Assembly (NCBI GenBank): GCA_963735885.1
Contig: CAVTMP010000010.1
Span: forward strand, 186,001-250,000
Length of the DNA: 64,000 bases
Direction: 5' to 3'
DNA from: JBBSBL01 sp963735885
GTDB taxonomy: Bacteria > Actinomycetota > Thermoleophilia > Solirubrobacterales > Solirubrobacteraceae
Each line of letters begins with the position of its first letter. Position 1 is the first letter of the stretch. The position numbers were made by a program, and so were the translations under genes. A model generated the notes under the pieces. That model did not search any database. It had not been told where the DNA came from and saw nothing but the letters and a program-made list of their open reading frames with translations. Below are positions 35,374-44,711 of the stretch, piece by piece.

Positions 35374-36688
35374 GCTCCACCTCGAGGTCGAGGAAGTGGG
35401 TCGCGCACGAGATGCACGGGTCGTAGTTGCGGATGCTGACCTCGCAGCGGTGGCGCAGCGCGTCGCGGTCCGCGCCGTCGAACGCCGCGACGACCGCGAC
35501 GAGGTCCTCCTCGATCGAGGGCTGGTTCTGCGCGGTGGGGGGAACGATCTTCGCCTCGCGGATCTCCCCGTCCGCGCCGATCGCGTAGCGCTGGTAGAGC
35601 AGGCCGCGCGGCGCCTCGGTGGCGCCGTGGCCGACCGCCTCGCGCGGCTCCACCGCGACGGCGGGGGGGTCGGGCGGCTCGTAGCCGTCGAGCAGGCGCA
35701 GGGCCTCGTCGAGCGCGTAGGCGATCTCCACGCAGCGCACGAGCAGCGAGCGGAACGGGTTGCGGCAGACCGGCTCGAGCCCGACCTCGGCCGCGAGGTC
35801 GCGCGCGAGCGGGGAGAGCCGGGCCCCGTTGAGCGCCCAGCGCGCGAGCGGGCCGCAGAGGTAGGAGCGGGCGCCGTCGATCATCCGCGAGTGCAGGGCC
35901 GTCGAGTGCGGGACCTGCTCCTCGCGGAAGTGCTCCTCGTACTCCGCGACCGCGATGTCGAGCCCCGTGCTCGCGACGACGCGCCCCCGCTGGATCGCGT
36001 ACTCCTCGGGGTGGCTCAGCGCGACGAACGTGTAGTCGCGCTCGAGGTCGGGGTAGTCGAGCGTCCCCGCCCAGCGGGTCAGGGCGATCGCCCACTCGCG
36101 GGCCTGCTCGAGCCGGTCGCGGAGGCGGCCGAGCTCGCGGGCCGAGGGCGCCCGGTAGAAGCCGCCGACCCGGAGGTTGACCGGGTGGACCTCGCGGCCG
36201 CCGATCGCCGCGATCAGCTCGTTGCCGGCCTTCTTCACCGCGAGCCCGCGCTCGACGAGCTCGCGGTGGTCGCGCGCCATGGCGACGACGCCGTCGTAGC
36301 CGAGGAAGTCCGGCGCGTGGAGCGCGACCACGTGCAGCCCGTGGCTCTCGAGCCACTCGCCGCAGTACACGAGTCGGCGCAGGCGGTCGATCTCGTGGGT
36401 CGCCTCCACCCCGCACGCGGTCTCCATCGCGGCGGTGGCGCTCATGATGTAGGCGACCGGGCAGATCCCGCAGATCCGCGAGGTGATGTCGGGCGCCTCG
36501 GTGAAGCGCCGTCCGGCGAGGAGCGCCTCGAAGAAGCGCGGCGGCTCGTAGATGTTGAACTCGACGAGCTCCGCCCGCCCGTCGCGGACGCGGACCCGCA
36601 TCGCGCCCTCGCCCTCCACGCGGGCCAGCGCGCCGACCTTGATCGTGCGGGTGCGGCGCGTGCCGCCGTCCGGAGCCTCCGCGCTCAC
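35366..36688 (-). CDS. hydA: [NiFe]-hydrogenase large subunit, group 3b (sulfhydrogenase alpha)
   Basis: 440 residues. The nickel ligands are in RICGICP (L1, near 69) and DPCISCATH (L2, near the C terminus). After the histidine a nine-residue tail remains for the maturation protease to remove. KVGALARVEGEGAMRVRVRD at the N terminus and HEIDRLRRLVYCGEWLESHG are typical of the group 3 cytosolic bidirectional enzymes, and the neighbouring beta, gamma and delta genes point to 3b. It reversibly oxidises H2 in a soluble complex coupled to NAD(P). GTG 36688 overlaps the delta-subunit stop (GTGA). Confidence 0.95.
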   Translation of the reverse strand: MSAEAPDGGTRRTRTIKVGALARVEGEGAMRVRVRDGRAELVEFNIYEPPRFFEALLAGRRFTEAPDITSRICGICPVAYIMSATAAMETACGVEATHEIDRLRRLVYCGEWLESHGLHVVALHAPDFLGYDGVVAMARDHRELVERGLAVKKAGNELIAAIGGREVHPVNLRVGGFYRAPSARELGRLRDRLEQAREWAIALTRWAGTLDYPDLERDYTFVALSHPEEYAIQRGRVVASTGLDIAVAEYEEHFREEQVPHSTALHSRMIDGARSYLCGPLARWALNGARLSPLARDLAAEVGLEPVCRNPFRSLLVRCVEIAYALDEALRLLDGYEPPDPPAVAVEPREAVGHGATEAPRGLLYQRYAIGADGEIREAKIVPPTAQNQPSIEEDLVAVVAAFDGADRDALRHRCEVSIRNYDPCISCATHFLDLEVERD

Positions 36689-37497
36689 CGACCCGCCTCC
36701 TCCTCGATCGCCTCCGCGCGCTCGCGGAACGCCGGCGCGTTGACGTTGAACGTGCGGTGCAGGCGGAGGAGCTCGGCCGGCGGGACGGCCAGCTCGTCGC
36801 CGAGCCAGCCGGCCAGGGAGCCGGTGTTCGGCGTCTCCTTCGGGCCGTAGCAGCCGTAGCAGCCCCGGTCGAAGGCGGGACAGATCGCGCCGCAGCCGGC
36901 GTGCGTGACGGGTCCGAGGCAGGCGGTGCCGTGGGCGACCATCACGCACACGGTGCCGCGGCGCTTGCACTCGGTGCAGACGGAGTGCGCGGGGATGTTC
37001 GGGCGCCGCTCGTGGAGGAAGGCGCTGAGCACCTCGACGAGCTGGACCTTGTTGATCGGGCAGCCCTGGAGCTCGAAGTCGACGGGCACGTGGTCCGAGA
37101 TCGGCGTCGAGGTGGAGAGCGTCTCGAGGTACTCGGGCGAGGGGTACACGGCGCGGGCGAACGCCTCGACGTCCGCGAAGTTCCGCAGCGCCTGGATGCC
37201 GCCGCTCGTCGCGCACGCCCCGATCGTCACGAGGTGACGGGAGGCCCGCCGCACCTCGCGGATCCGCTCGGCGTCGTGCGGCGTCGTGACCGAGCCCTCG
37301 ACGAGGGACAGGTCGTAGGGGCCGCGGCCCACGCGACTGGACGCCTCGAGGAAGTACGCGATCTCGATCTCCCCGGCGATGTCGAGCAGCTCGTCCTCGC
37401 AGTCGAGCAGGGAGAGCTGGCACCCGTCGCACGAGGCGAACTTCCACACCGCGAGCCGGGGCCGGCGGCGCCGGCGGGACGGGCGGGCGGCGCTCAC
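36685..37497 (-). CDS. hydD: [NiFe]-hydrogenase small subunit, group 3b (sulfhydrogenase delta)
   Basis: 270 residues. The cysteines of the three [4Fe-4S] clusters are visible: ASCDGCQLSLLDCEDELLD (proximal), IGACATSGG, ELQGCPINK, then SVCTECKRRGTVCVMV, GTACLGPVTHAGCGAICPAF and CYGCYG. There is no Tat signal, in keeping with a cytoplasmic enzyme. It passes electrons from the Ni-Fe site to the beta and gamma subunits. GTG 37497 overlaps the gamma gene stop. Confidence 0.95.
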   Translation of the reverse strand: MSAARPSRRRRRPRLAVWKFASCDGCQLSLLDCEDELLDIAGEIEIAYFLEASSRVGRGPYDLSLVEGSVTTPHDAERIREVRRASRHLVTIGACATSGGIQALRNFADVEAFARAVYPSPEYLETLSTSTPISDHVPVDFELQGCPINKVQLVEVLSAFLHERRPNIPAHSVCTECKRRGTVCVMVAHGTACLGPVTHAGCGAICPAFDRGCYGCYGPKETPNTGSLAGWLGDELAVPPAELLRLHRTFNVNAPAFRERAEAIEEEAGR

Positions 37498-38363
37498 AGC
37501 TCGCGGACCGCCATCCACGGGACCACCTCGTCCGCGGGGTAGACGGGACCGTCCCGGCAGATGAGCGTCGGCCCGAGCTGGCAGTGCCCGCAGTGGCCGA
37601 TCCCGCACTGCATGTTGCGCTCGAGCGTGACGTAGGTGCGGGCCGCCGGGACGCCGCGGCGCTCGAGCGCGCGCAGCGCGAACCGCATCATGATCTCGGG
37701 GCCGCAGGTCATCGCGACGGCGCTGCCGGGATCGAAGCCCGCCCCCTCGAGGAGCTCGGTGACCACGCCGACCCGGCCGCGCCAGTCGGGGCCGGCGACG
37801 TCCACCGTGACGCGCACCTCGGCGCCGCGGCGCCGCCAGCGCTCGAGCTCTCGCGGGTAGAGGACCTGGTCCGGCGCCCGGCCGCCGACGAGCACGACGA
37901 CCCGCCCGTAGCGGCGCCGGGCCCCGAGCACGTGGAGGATCGCCGGGCGCAGGGGCGCGAGCCCGATCCCGCCGGCGACGAACACGACGTCCGCGCCCTC
38001 CGCCGCCTCCACCGGCCACGGCTCCCCGAACGGCCCGCGCACGCCGACGATCTCGCCGCGCCTCGTGTCGCAGAGCGCCCGCGTCGTGAGGCCGACGGCG
38101 CGGATCGTCTGGACGAGCCCGCCCGGCCGGGCCGGATCGCCGCTGATCGAGATCGCGCACTCCCCGCCGCCGAACGGCGAGAGCATCGTGAACTGCCCGG
38201 GGGCGAAGGCGGGCGCGGCGGCGCCGTCCGCGGGCTCGAGGACCAGGGTCCACGTGTCCGCCGTCTCCCGCCGGCGGCGGCGCACCCGGAAGGGCTCCGG
38301 CACCATCGGGCCACCGCCGGCGACCCGGCCCGCCGGCGCGGAGGAGACCTCAGCCGGCGTCAC
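37494..38363 (-). CDS. hydG: hydrogenase FAD/NAD(P)-binding subunit (sulfhydrogenase gamma)
   Basis: 289 residues of the dihydroorotate-dehydrogenase-electron-transfer/AsrB type: an FAD-binding barrel (PGQFTMLSPFGGGECAISIS), the NAD(P)-binding part (VVFVAGGIGLAPLRPAI, VAMTCGPEIMMRFALRALE) and a C-terminal [2Fe-2S] motif MQCGIGHCGHCQLGP with a fourth cysteine at LIC. It exchanges electrons with NAD(P). The GTG start overlaps the preceding gene by 14 bases. Confidence 0.93.
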   Translation of the reverse strand: MTPAEVSSAPAGRVAGGGPMVPEPFRVRRRRRETADTWTLVLEPADGAAAPAFAPGQFTMLSPFGGGECAISISGDPARPGGLVQTIRAVGLTTRALCDTRRGEIVGVRGPFGEPWPVEAAEGADVVFVAGGIGLAPLRPAILHVLGARRRYGRVVVLVGGRAPDQVLYPRELERWRRRGAEVRVTVDVAGPDWRGRVGVVTELLEGAGFDPGSAVAMTCGPEIMMRFALRALERRGVPAARTYVTLERNMQCGIGHCGHCQLGPTLICRDGPVYPADEVVPWMAVREL

Positions 38364-38819
38364 CGCTGCCGTACAGGTCGAGGAGCCTGACCCGGGTGTG
38401 CTGGAGGCGGTCGACGATCGCCGCCGCGAAGTGGCGCATGAGCTGGTAGCCGAGCTCGTGGTCCTCGCCGGCCTTGCCGCGCAGGCACGCGGCGTCGAAG
38501 CGCAGCAGCCGGCAGTCCTCGACCGCCCGGATGTCGAACTGCCAGCGGTAGGGCTCGAAGAGCCACGACCAGCCGACCACGGCGCCCGCCTCGAGGGTCT
38601 CGACGACGAGTGGTGCGCGCCCCGGCGCGTGGAGCTCGAGGGCGATCCGGCCGGCGCGGATCACGACGAAGTCGTCGGCCGGCTCGTCCTCGCGGAAGAG
38701 CAGCTCGCCCGCGCCGGCGCGGGCGGTGACCGCGCACCCGGCGACCGTCGCCCGATGGCGCGGCTCGAGGTCGGCGAACACCGGCGACTCGGCCAGCAGC
38801 TCCTCGACGAACCGGACGG

Positions 38820-38823
<4 letters not shown>
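38350..38823 (-). CDS. cyclic-nucleotide-binding-fold protein without DNA-binding domain
   Basis: 157 residues made almost wholly of one cNMP-binding beta-roll (about 10-125: PVFADLEPRHRATVAG, LLFREDEPADDFVVIRAGRI, GAVVGWSWLFEPYRWQFDIR). The phosphate-binding cassette with its conserved Arg-Ala is not obvious, so the ligand is unclear. The last 30 residues are helical (LGYQLMRHFAAAIVDRLQHT) and stop where a Crp/Fnr helix-turn-helix would start. It is therefore unlikely to bind DNA alone. It lies between the beta and gamma hydrogenase genes with overlaps on both sides, so it may be a sensor or assembly subunit of the complex. Similar genes occur in other actinobacterial 3b operons as far as I recall. 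Confidence 0.85.
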
Positions 38824-39992
<1,169 letters not shown>

Positions 39993-40097
39993 CGCACAGC
40001 CGCGCGCGTCGCGTAAGGGGGCAATCACGCCCCGTCGCGGGCGGGCAGGGCCCGGTCCGCCGCGCCGCGGGCGCGCGGATGCCAAGATGCAGACCGA

Positions 40098-40112
40098 CTG
40101 ACACGATGTCAG
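40098..40112. promoter_or_regulatory. 15-bp perfect inverted repeat in the hydrogenase divergent promoter region
   Basis: CTGACA-CGA-TGTCAG at 40098-40112 lies in the 171-base region between hydB (-) and the secreted protein gene (+), 105 bases from the first start and 51 from the second. It has operator-like symmetry but does not match the FNR (TTGAT-N4-ATCAA) or CRP (TGTGA-N6-TCACA) consensus closely. The regulator is unknown. Confidence 0.35.
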
Positions 40113-40163
40113 GCCGCCGGGCCATCGCGCCCGCCGTCCTTCCCCGCCCGACAGGAGTCGCCG

Positions 40164-41276
40164 ATGCACGCCCCCGCCGTCCGCCGCCTCGCCCGCGCCG
40201 CCGCGCTCGCCGCCGCCGTCCTCGCCGCCGCGGGCGGGCTCGCGAGCGTCGCCGCGGCGCACTCCCGCGCCGTCCACCTGCGGGGCACGGCGTACGAGTT
40301 CAACAGCGTGCACACGCTCCTCGCCGGGGCGACGATCCGCGTCGCCGAGCTCCCGGGCCGGCGCGCGACGGTCGGCGCCGACGGCACCTACGACCTCGTC
40401 GTCCCCGATCACGCGAGGGTCACGCCGTACATCGAGGCGGCGGGGCACCACACGATCTACCTGCAGACGTTCACGACCGACGGCGAGGACCTCGCGAACG
40501 TCAACTTCCAGACGCCCTCGGACGGGATCTACCAGGCCCTCGCGGCCCTGCTCCACGTTCGGCTCGACAGCGCCGGGAACCCCGCGGAGTGCGCGATCGT
40601 CTCGACCTTCAACACGAAGAACGTGCGCGACCTCGACTACGCCGGGTTCATCGCCTACGGCGCGCACGGCGTCGCCGGCGCGACGGCGTCCGCGACGCCC
40701 GCGCTGCCGAAGCCGATCTACTTCAACGAGTTCGTCATCCCGGACCCGGCACAGGCCCTCTCCTCGAAGGACGGCGGCGTGATCTGGACCGAGGTGCCGG
40801 CGGGCGTCTACACGATCCGCGCGCAGCACCCGACGACGCGGTTCGCGAGCTTCGTCGCGAGCTGCCGGCCCGGGCGCATCGTGAACGCGAACCCGCCCTG
40901 GGGCCTCCACGAGCTCGCGCCGGCGAACCCGGCCCGGGTCTCGGCGGCCTGGTCGGTCCGGGGGCGGCGGACGCTCCTGCGCGCGCTCTCGGCGCGCAAC
41001 CTGGCGCCGCAGTCGGTCGTGCGCGTCCGCTGCGCCGGGTGGCGCTGCCCGTTCGGGACGCTGACGCTGCGGCCGTCCGGTGACGCCGTCGACCTGCGTG
41101 CCGCGCTCGGCGACGGCGCCGTCCGCCTGCGGCCGGGGCAGACCCTCGAGGTCGCCGTCTCGAGCCACGCCTACAACGGGACGGTCACCCGCTGGCGGAT
41201 CCGCGCCGGCCGCGCACCGACGGCGAATCGCCTCTGCGTGCCGCTCGGGAACACGAAGCCGCGACGCCGCTGCTGA
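40164..41276 (+). CDS. secreted protein with carboxypeptidase-regulatory-like domain
   Basis: 370 residues after AGGAG. Signal peptide RRLARAAALAAAVLAAAGGL. Next is a beta-sandwich of the carboxypeptidase-regulatory/TTR type (LLAGATIRVAELPGRRATVG, DGTYDLVVPDHARVTPYIEA), with QALAALLHVRLDS and WTEVPAGVYTIRAQHPTTRF further on. Four to five cysteines late in the protein (VRCAGWRCPFGTL) suggest disulfides. The enzymatic function, if any, is not visible. Divergent from the hydrogenase operon and convergent with the desaturase gene six bases away. Confidence 0.65.
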   Translation: MHAPAVRRLARAAALAAAVLAAAGGLASVAAAHSRAVHLRGTAYEFNSVHTLLAGATIRVAELPGRRATVGADGTYDLVVPDHARVTPYIEAAGHHTIYLQTFTTDGEDLANVNFQTPSDGIYQALAALLHVRLDSAGNPAECAIVSTFNTKNVRDLDYAGFIAYGAHGVAGATASATPALPKPIYFNEFVIPDPAQALSSKDGGVIWTEVPAGVYTIRAQHPTTRFASFVASCRPGRIVNANPPWGLHELAPANPARVSAAWSVRGRRTLLRALSARNLAPQSVVRVRCAGWRCPFGTLTLRPSGDAVDLRAALGDGAVRLRPGQTLEVAVSSHAYNGTVTRWRIRAGRAPTANRLCVPLGNTKPRRRC

Positions 41277-41282
41277 GCGGCG

Positions 41283-42326
41283 TCAGGCGGCGCGCGCCTG
41301 CGCGAAGGTCACGAGTCGGCCGCGCTGCTCGCAGTAGAGCTTCAGCCGCACCGCGCGGACGCCGTCCCACAGCGACAGCGTCGGGACGTCGTGGAAGACC
41401 GGGTTGTCCTCGTGCGCGCGCTGGAGGTTGTAGTTCGGGATGCGCGCGCTCAGGTGGTGGACGTGATGGAAGCCGATGTTCCCGGAGAAGAACTGGAGCA
41501 CCTTCGGCAGCCGCAGGTAGGAGCTGCCGCGCATCGCCGCGTCGGCGTAGCTCCAGCCCTCCGCGTCCTGCCAGTACGCGTCCTCGAACTGGTGCTGGAC
41601 GTAGAACAGCCACACGCCGGCGGCACCGGCCAGCATCACGCACGGCACCTGGATGAGCAGGAAGGCCTGCCAGCCGACGAGCGCGCAGGCCGCGATGACC
41701 AGCACGGTGAGCGCGACGTTCGTGGCCATGACGGCGCGCCGGATCCGCGGGCGGGCGGTCTTCGAGACGATGCGCGGGGCCACGACGAGCGACCAGATCG
41801 GTCCGATGCCGAACATCACGAGCGGGTTGCGGAACAGGCGGTAGCCGAGGCGGCCGCGCGGGGAGAGCGCCTCGTACTCGGCCACGGTGAGCATCGGCAC
41901 GTCGCCGACCCCGCGTCGATCGAGGTCACCCGAGGTCGCGTGGTGCACGGCGTGGTTGTGGCGCCAGCTCATGAACGGCGAGTAGACGATCAGCCCGAGC
42001 GTCGTGCCGAGCCACGCGTTCGCGCGCTTCGTGTGCAGGAACGATCCGTGCGAGCAGTCGTGGAAGACGATGTAGGTGCGCAGCAGGAACCCGGCGGCCG
42101 GGACGGCCAGCGCGAGCACGAGCAGGTAGGAGACGTCGAGCGCGAGGTACATCGCGACGAGCAGCGCGAGATAGGGGACGACCGAGGTCGCGAGGTCGAG
42201 CAGGCTCCGCGACACCCGGGGCCGCGTGTAGGGCCGCAGGATGTCCCGCCACCAGGCGCCGTCCTGGACGGGCGGGGTCGCCGCGGTCTCGGTCGAAGGG
42301 ACCCTGCTCGGGTGTGTCGTGCTCAT
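41283..42326 (-). CDS. membrane fatty acid desaturase
   Basis: 347 residues. The three histidine boxes of the di-iron membrane desaturases are present: HDCSH (about 88), HNHAVHH (about 121) and HHVHH (about 285). There are two pairs of hydrophobic segments (VVPYLALLVAMYLAL, LLVLALAVPAAGFLL, ALTVLVIAACALVGW, VMLAGAAGVWLFYV). It introduces a double bond in acyl chains in the membrane, or acts on a related lipid. Box spacing and GNIGFHHVHHL resemble DesA/acyl-lipid omega desaturases. ATG 42326 follows GGAGCG; a TACGAT -10 lies about 60 bases upstream. Confidence 0.9.
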   Translation of the reverse strand: MSTTHPSRVPSTETAATPPVQDGAWWRDILRPYTRPRVSRSLLDLATSVVPYLALLVAMYLALDVSYLLVLALAVPAAGFLLRTYIVFHDCSHGSFLHTKRANAWLGTTLGLIVYSPFMSWRHNHAVHHATSGDLDRRGVGDVPMLTVAEYEALSPRGRLGYRLFRNPLVMFGIGPIWSLVVAPRIVSKTARPRIRRAVMATNVALTVLVIAACALVGWQAFLLIQVPCVMLAGAAGVWLFYVQHQFEDAYWQDAEGWSYADAAMRGSSYLRLPKVLQFFSGNIGFHHVHHLSARIPNYNLQRAHEDNPVFHDVPTLSLWDGVRAVRLKLYCEQRGRLVTFAQARAA

Positions 42327-42384
42327 GCGGCGCTCCGGGTGGTTGCCAGGCCGTTCGCGGCCTGACCCGACACGCGATGGGTGG

Positions 42385-42390
42385 ATCGTA
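42385..42390 (-). promoter_or_regulatory. -10 box TACGAT of the desaturase gene
   Basis: TACGAT on the minus strand, 58 bases before the ATG at 42326, leaving a leader of about 50 bases. Confidence 0.35.
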
Positions 42391-42450
42391 GCCGTTCGCG
42401 GCGACGGCCGGGCCGAGCGCGACGGCGCCCGCATGGAGCCGGCGATCCCG

Positions 42451-43359
42451 TCAGCGCCCCACCCCCGAGAGGCCCCGTCGGTTCCAGCCGCGCAGCGCGG
42501 CGCGCACCTGGCTCGAGGTGGCGAAGGTCTCGTTCGCGATCCGGGCGACGCTGGCCCCGCGCAGCCCGCGGAGGACCACCTCGGCGCGCCACGCGGCGCG
42601 GGCCGAGCCGGCGCCCTGGACGAGCGACCGCAGCCGGGTCAGCGTCCGGCCGCGCGCGGTGCGCAGCTTCAGCGGCTTGATCGCGAGCAGGGCGGACTCC
42701 GCCAAGAGGTTGCGCGGCTTCGGCGTGGTCCCGACGTCGGCCGTGAGGTCGTTGACGCGGATCGCCGAGATCCGCAGGTCGACGATCTCGTCGGTGCGCT
42801 CGGTGCCGCGGCACGAGAACGACACGCCGCCGGGCTTGACGAGGCTCGCGCTGCCGGTCAGCGCGATCCGGTCGGCGTAGCCGGGCTCGTCGAACATCAC
42901 GCGCACGTACTCGTCGCCGGTGCCGCCCGGCCCGGTGTCGAGCGTGCAGAACGCCGTGATGCCCTGCGGGCCCGGGAGGTTCTGGTACACCGCGAAGTCG
43001 CCGGTCACATGGACCAGCCACTTGCCGGCGGGGAGGTCGAGCGTGCGCACGGTGCTGTCGCCGGCGCCCGGGTCGTAGTCCGCCCACGAGCGCAGCCGCG
43101 CCTCGCCGGGGCCGGCGGGTCCGGCCGGCCCCTTCTGGCTCCAGGAGATCTTCGTCTGGCCCTGGGGACAGGTGCTGCTCTGGGCGGTGTCGAGCAGGGA
43201 GAGCGGCTGCTGGGGACCGGCCGCGGTCGAGTAGCAGCCCGTGATCGTCCCGCCGCCGTCCGGGATCGCCGCGGTCGCGGCGCCGGCCAGGGCGACGACG
43301 AGGGCGACGAGCGCGACGAGCATCGCGGGCGAGGAGAACGACCGGCGCAGGCGGCGCAT
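42451..43359 (-). CDS. secreted protein with short collagen-like stretch and a transposase-like C-terminal tail
   Basis: 302 residues. A signal or anchor segment (PAMLVALVALVVALAGAATA) is followed by IPDGGGTITGCYS and the collagen-like QKGPAGPAGPGEA. This opening is seen in many secreted Solirubrobacterales proteins. The beta-rich body ends near VDLRISAIRVNDL. The last 85 residues differ in character: ARAAWRAEVVLRGLRGASVA and ANETFATSSQVRAALRGWNR look like the N-terminal helix-turn-helix of IS630-type transposases. This may be a read-through fusion with a mobile-element remnant. RBS GGAGG precedes ATG 43359. Function unknown. Confidence 0.65.
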   Translation of the reverse strand: MRRLRRSFSSPAMLVALVALVVALAGAATAAIPDGGGTITGCYSTAAGPQQPLSLLDTAQSSTCPQGQTKISWSQKGPAGPAGPGEARLRSWADYDPGAGDSTVRTLDLPAGKWLVHVTGDFAVYQNLPGPQGITAFCTLDTGPGGTGDEYVRVMFDEPGYADRIALTGSASLVKPGGVSFSCRGTERTDEIVDLRISAIRVNDLTADVGTTPKPRNLLAESALLAIKPLKLRTARGRTLTRLRSLVQGAGSARAAWRAEVVLRGLRGASVARIANETFATSSQVRAALRGWNRRGLSGVGR

Positions 43360-43390
43360 CGCGGACCTCCGGAATCGTGGATGGGCGGCG

Positions 43391-43396
43391 ATCGTA
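43391..43396 (-). promoter_or_regulatory. -10 box TACGAT of the secreted protein gene
   Basis: TACGAT on the minus strand, 31 bases before ATG 43359. It lies back to back with the lhgO -10 box on the other strand. Confidence 0.35.
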
Positions 43397-43420
43397 GAGC
43401 CTGGGCCGGGAGCCATCACC

Positions 43421-43426
43421 TACGCT
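43421..43426 (+). promoter_or_regulatory. -10 box TACGCT of lhgO
   Basis: TACGCT lies nine bases before the GTG start at 43436; leaderless arrangement. Confidence 0.4.
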
Positions 43427-43435
43427 GGCCGACCT

Positions 43436-44701
43436 GTGGAGGCACCCTCGCCGCCGCCCCCGGAAGGCGCCGACGTCGTCGTGATCGGCGCGGGTCTCGT
43501 CGGCCTCGCCGCGGCGTGCGAAGTCGCGCGCCGACGCCCCGCCGAGCGGGTCGTCGTCCTCGAGCGGGAGTCCGCGCCGGCCGCCCACCAGAGCTCCCAC
43601 AACAGCGGCGTCGTCCACGCGGGCCTCGCCTACCGGCCGGGATCGCTCAAGGCCCGCCTGTGCGTCGAGGGCGCCCGCCGGCTCTCCGCCTACTGCGATG
43701 CGCGCGGCGTGCCGTTCTCCCGGCCCGGCAAGCTCGTCGTCGCGCTCGCCGAACCGGAGCTCGCGGGCCTCGACGCGCTCGCGGCGCGCGCCGCGGCGAA
43801 CGGGGTGCGCGCCGCCCGGCTCGGCCGCGACGAGCTGCGCGAGCACGAGCCGCATCTCGCGGCCCTCGCCGCGCTGCACGTCCCGGCCACGGGGCTGGTC
43901 GACTTCGGCGCGGTCGCCCGGGCGCTGTGCGGGGACCTCGAGACGCTCGGCGGCACGGTGGCGACCGGATGCCGGGTTACCGGGATCGATCGCCTCCGCG
44001 CCGGGGGCCGCGTCCTCCACACGAGCCGCGGGCCCGTCCGGGCGCGCTTCGCCGTGTTCGCCGCCGGCGCGTGGTCGGACCGGCTCGCGCGGCTCGACGG
44101 CCTGCCGGACGACCCCCGCGTCGTCCCGTTCCGCGGCGCCTACCGGCGGCTCACCGGTCCGAGCCGCGCTCTGGTCCGGGGGCTCGTCTACCCCGTCCCC
44201 GACCCGCGCCTCCCCTTCCTCGGGGTCCACTTCACCCCGGCGCCGGACGGCGCCGTGCTCGTCGGGCCGACCGCCCACCTCGCCGGCGCCCGCGACGCCT
44301 ACCGCCTGCGCCGGATCGTCCCGCGCGACGTGGCCCGCACGCTGGCCTGGCCGGGCACGTGGCGGATGGCGCGGCGCCACTGGCGCGCCGGGCTGACCCA
44401 GGCGCGGCTGTCGGTCGGCGCGCGGGCGCTCGCGGCGGAGGTCGCCCGGTTCTATCCCGAGGCGCGGCCCGAGGATCTCCGGCCGGGGCCGTCGGGCGTG
44501 CGCGGGCAGGTCGTGGCGCGCGACGGCGACCTCGTCGACGACTTCCTGCTCGCCGAGACCGAGGGCGCGCTGCACGTCCGCAACGCACCCTCGCCGGCCG
44601 CGACCGCGTCGCTGGCGCTCGCCGACGTGCTCGCGGATCGGGTCGACGCGGGCGCCGCCCGCTTCACCGCCTCGCAACGCGGGCACCCGCGACCGCGATA
44701 G
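43436..44701 (+). CDS. lhgO: L-2-hydroxyglutarate oxidase/dehydrogenase
   Basis: 421 residues of the FAD-dependent DAO fold. Rossmann motif VVVIGAGLVGLAAACEVARR near 15, then the family-specific HNSGVVHAGLAYRPGSLKA, PATGLVDFGAVARALC and the C-terminal RNAPSPAATASLALADVLAD. The enzyme oxidises L-2-hydroxyglutarate, a side product of metabolism, to 2-oxoglutarate and feeds electrons to the quinone pool. The GTG start follows a TACGCT box; upstream in-frame codons lie in promoter DNA. Its stop codon is part of the -10 box of the next gene. Confidence 0.9.
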   Translation: MEAPSPPPPEGADVVVIGAGLVGLAAACEVARRRPAERVVVLERESAPAAHQSSHNSGVVHAGLAYRPGSLKARLCVEGARRLSAYCDARGVPFSRPGKLVVALAEPELAGLDALAARAAANGVRAARLGRDELREHEPHLAALAALHVPATGLVDFGAVARALCGDLETLGGTVATGCRVTGIDRLRAGGRVLHTSRGPVRARFAVFAAGAWSDRLARLDGLPDDPRVVPFRGAYRRLTGPSRALVRGLVYPVPDPRLPFLGVHFTPAPDGAVLVGPTAHLAGARDAYRLRRIVPRDVARTLAWPGTWRMARRHWRAGLTQARLSVGARALAAEVARFYPEARPEDLRPGPSGVRGQVVARDGDLVDDFLLAETEGALHVRNAPSPAATASLALADVLADRVDAGAARFTASQRGHPRPR

Positions 44702-44704
44702 GTT
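44699..44704 (+). promoter_or_regulatory. -10 box TAGGTT overlapping the lhgO stop codon
   Basis: TAGGTT starts with the TAG stop of lhgO and ends seven bases before the GTG of the next gene, the leaderless spacing seen elsewhere in the window. Confidence 0.45.
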
Positions 44705-44711
44705 CGCGCCC

